From NCBI GenBank assembly GCA_031216755.1, contig JARUHG010000001.1:496001-560000 (forward strand): a stretch of DNA of 64,000 bases, read 5' to 3'. Source of the stretch: Lysobacter arvi (lineage in GTDB: Bacteria > Pseudomonadota > Gammaproteobacteria > Xanthomonadales > Xanthomonadaceae). Both the position numbers and the translations under genes were made by a program. Positions 63,941 to 64,000 of the stretch are shown piece by piece; the first letter of the stretch is position 1, and each line of letters opens with the position of its first letter. Below the pieces are notes generated by a model. The model was not told the origin of the DNA and did no database searches. It saw only the letters and a program-made list of their open reading frames with translations.

Positions 63941-64000
63941 GGAACCGTGCGAAACGGCGCCGCTTCGACGGCGCCGGGAGAAGAGGGTCGTGCAACGCCC

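Overview
The window is about 64 kb of GC-rich chromosomal DNA from a gammaproteobacterium, most likely a Lysobacter-like member of the Xanthomonadaceae. I infer this from the gene content, the high G+C, the GTG/TTG starts, several apparently leaderless genes and GTAG-headed palindromes. No rRNA, tRNA, prophage, integrase or CRISPR array was seen. The taxonomic call is inference.

Left part (1-19.4 kb) is core genome. It holds the 3' end of acnB, an overlapping minus-strand operon (ybjN-like, nudJ, mnmA, hflD), clpS-clpA, an opgB-like gene of lower G+C, the minus-strand run trxB / COG3146 / aat / infA, then ald, ftsK, lolA, an exported unknown and rarA. The order clpS-clpA-infA-aat-trxB-ftsK-lolA-rarA matches that of E. 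coli; ald sits where lrp lies in E. coli. A 200-280 nt leader or small RNA with two tandem terminators separates trxB from ald.

19.4-24.5 kb is the most unusual region. Five co-directional genes encode a Gly/Ala/Asn-rich secreted protein, two small exported proteins sharing an AVDPxxLxDxRGG motif, a C39-like cysteine peptidase and a FapF-like outer-membrane beta-barrel with an N-terminal coiled coil. It reads as a divergent Fap-type functional-amyloid or adhesin export system whose subunits are unlike classical FapB/FapC.

24.5-34.7 kb is accessory housekeeping: a DUF4136 lipoprotein, a TIGR04325 methyltransferase, a transglutaminase/TPR protein, a DksA-type zinc finger, a GMC oxidoreductase, a BlaR1/BlaI-like pair with its operator, a VOC protein, an AlkD-like protein and azurin. 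35.2-40.3 kb is a six-gene operon with a cytoplasmic-looking sulfatase, a HAD phosphatase, its formylglycine-generating enzyme and three small membrane proteins, one carrying nine exact RTxLS heptads.

40.3-64 kb holds redox and stress genes with legible regulation. AraC is divergent from an aldo-keto reductase/SDR pair. SoxR, with a near-perfect SoxR box, is divergent from a quinone reductase/MFS efflux pair. An ArsR-SRPBCC-SRPBCC operon has a leaderless promoter and twin operators. Other genes include a GT4 glycosyltransferase, a TrhO-like rhodanese, a BaiN-like flavoprotein, a serine hydrolase, ChrA, a YhbW-like LLM oxidoreductase, a lipoprotein FKBP, an isolated contractile-injection spike/PAAR-like pair and an OprO/P-type porin. 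A tandem ~229-bp repeat lies at 53 kb.
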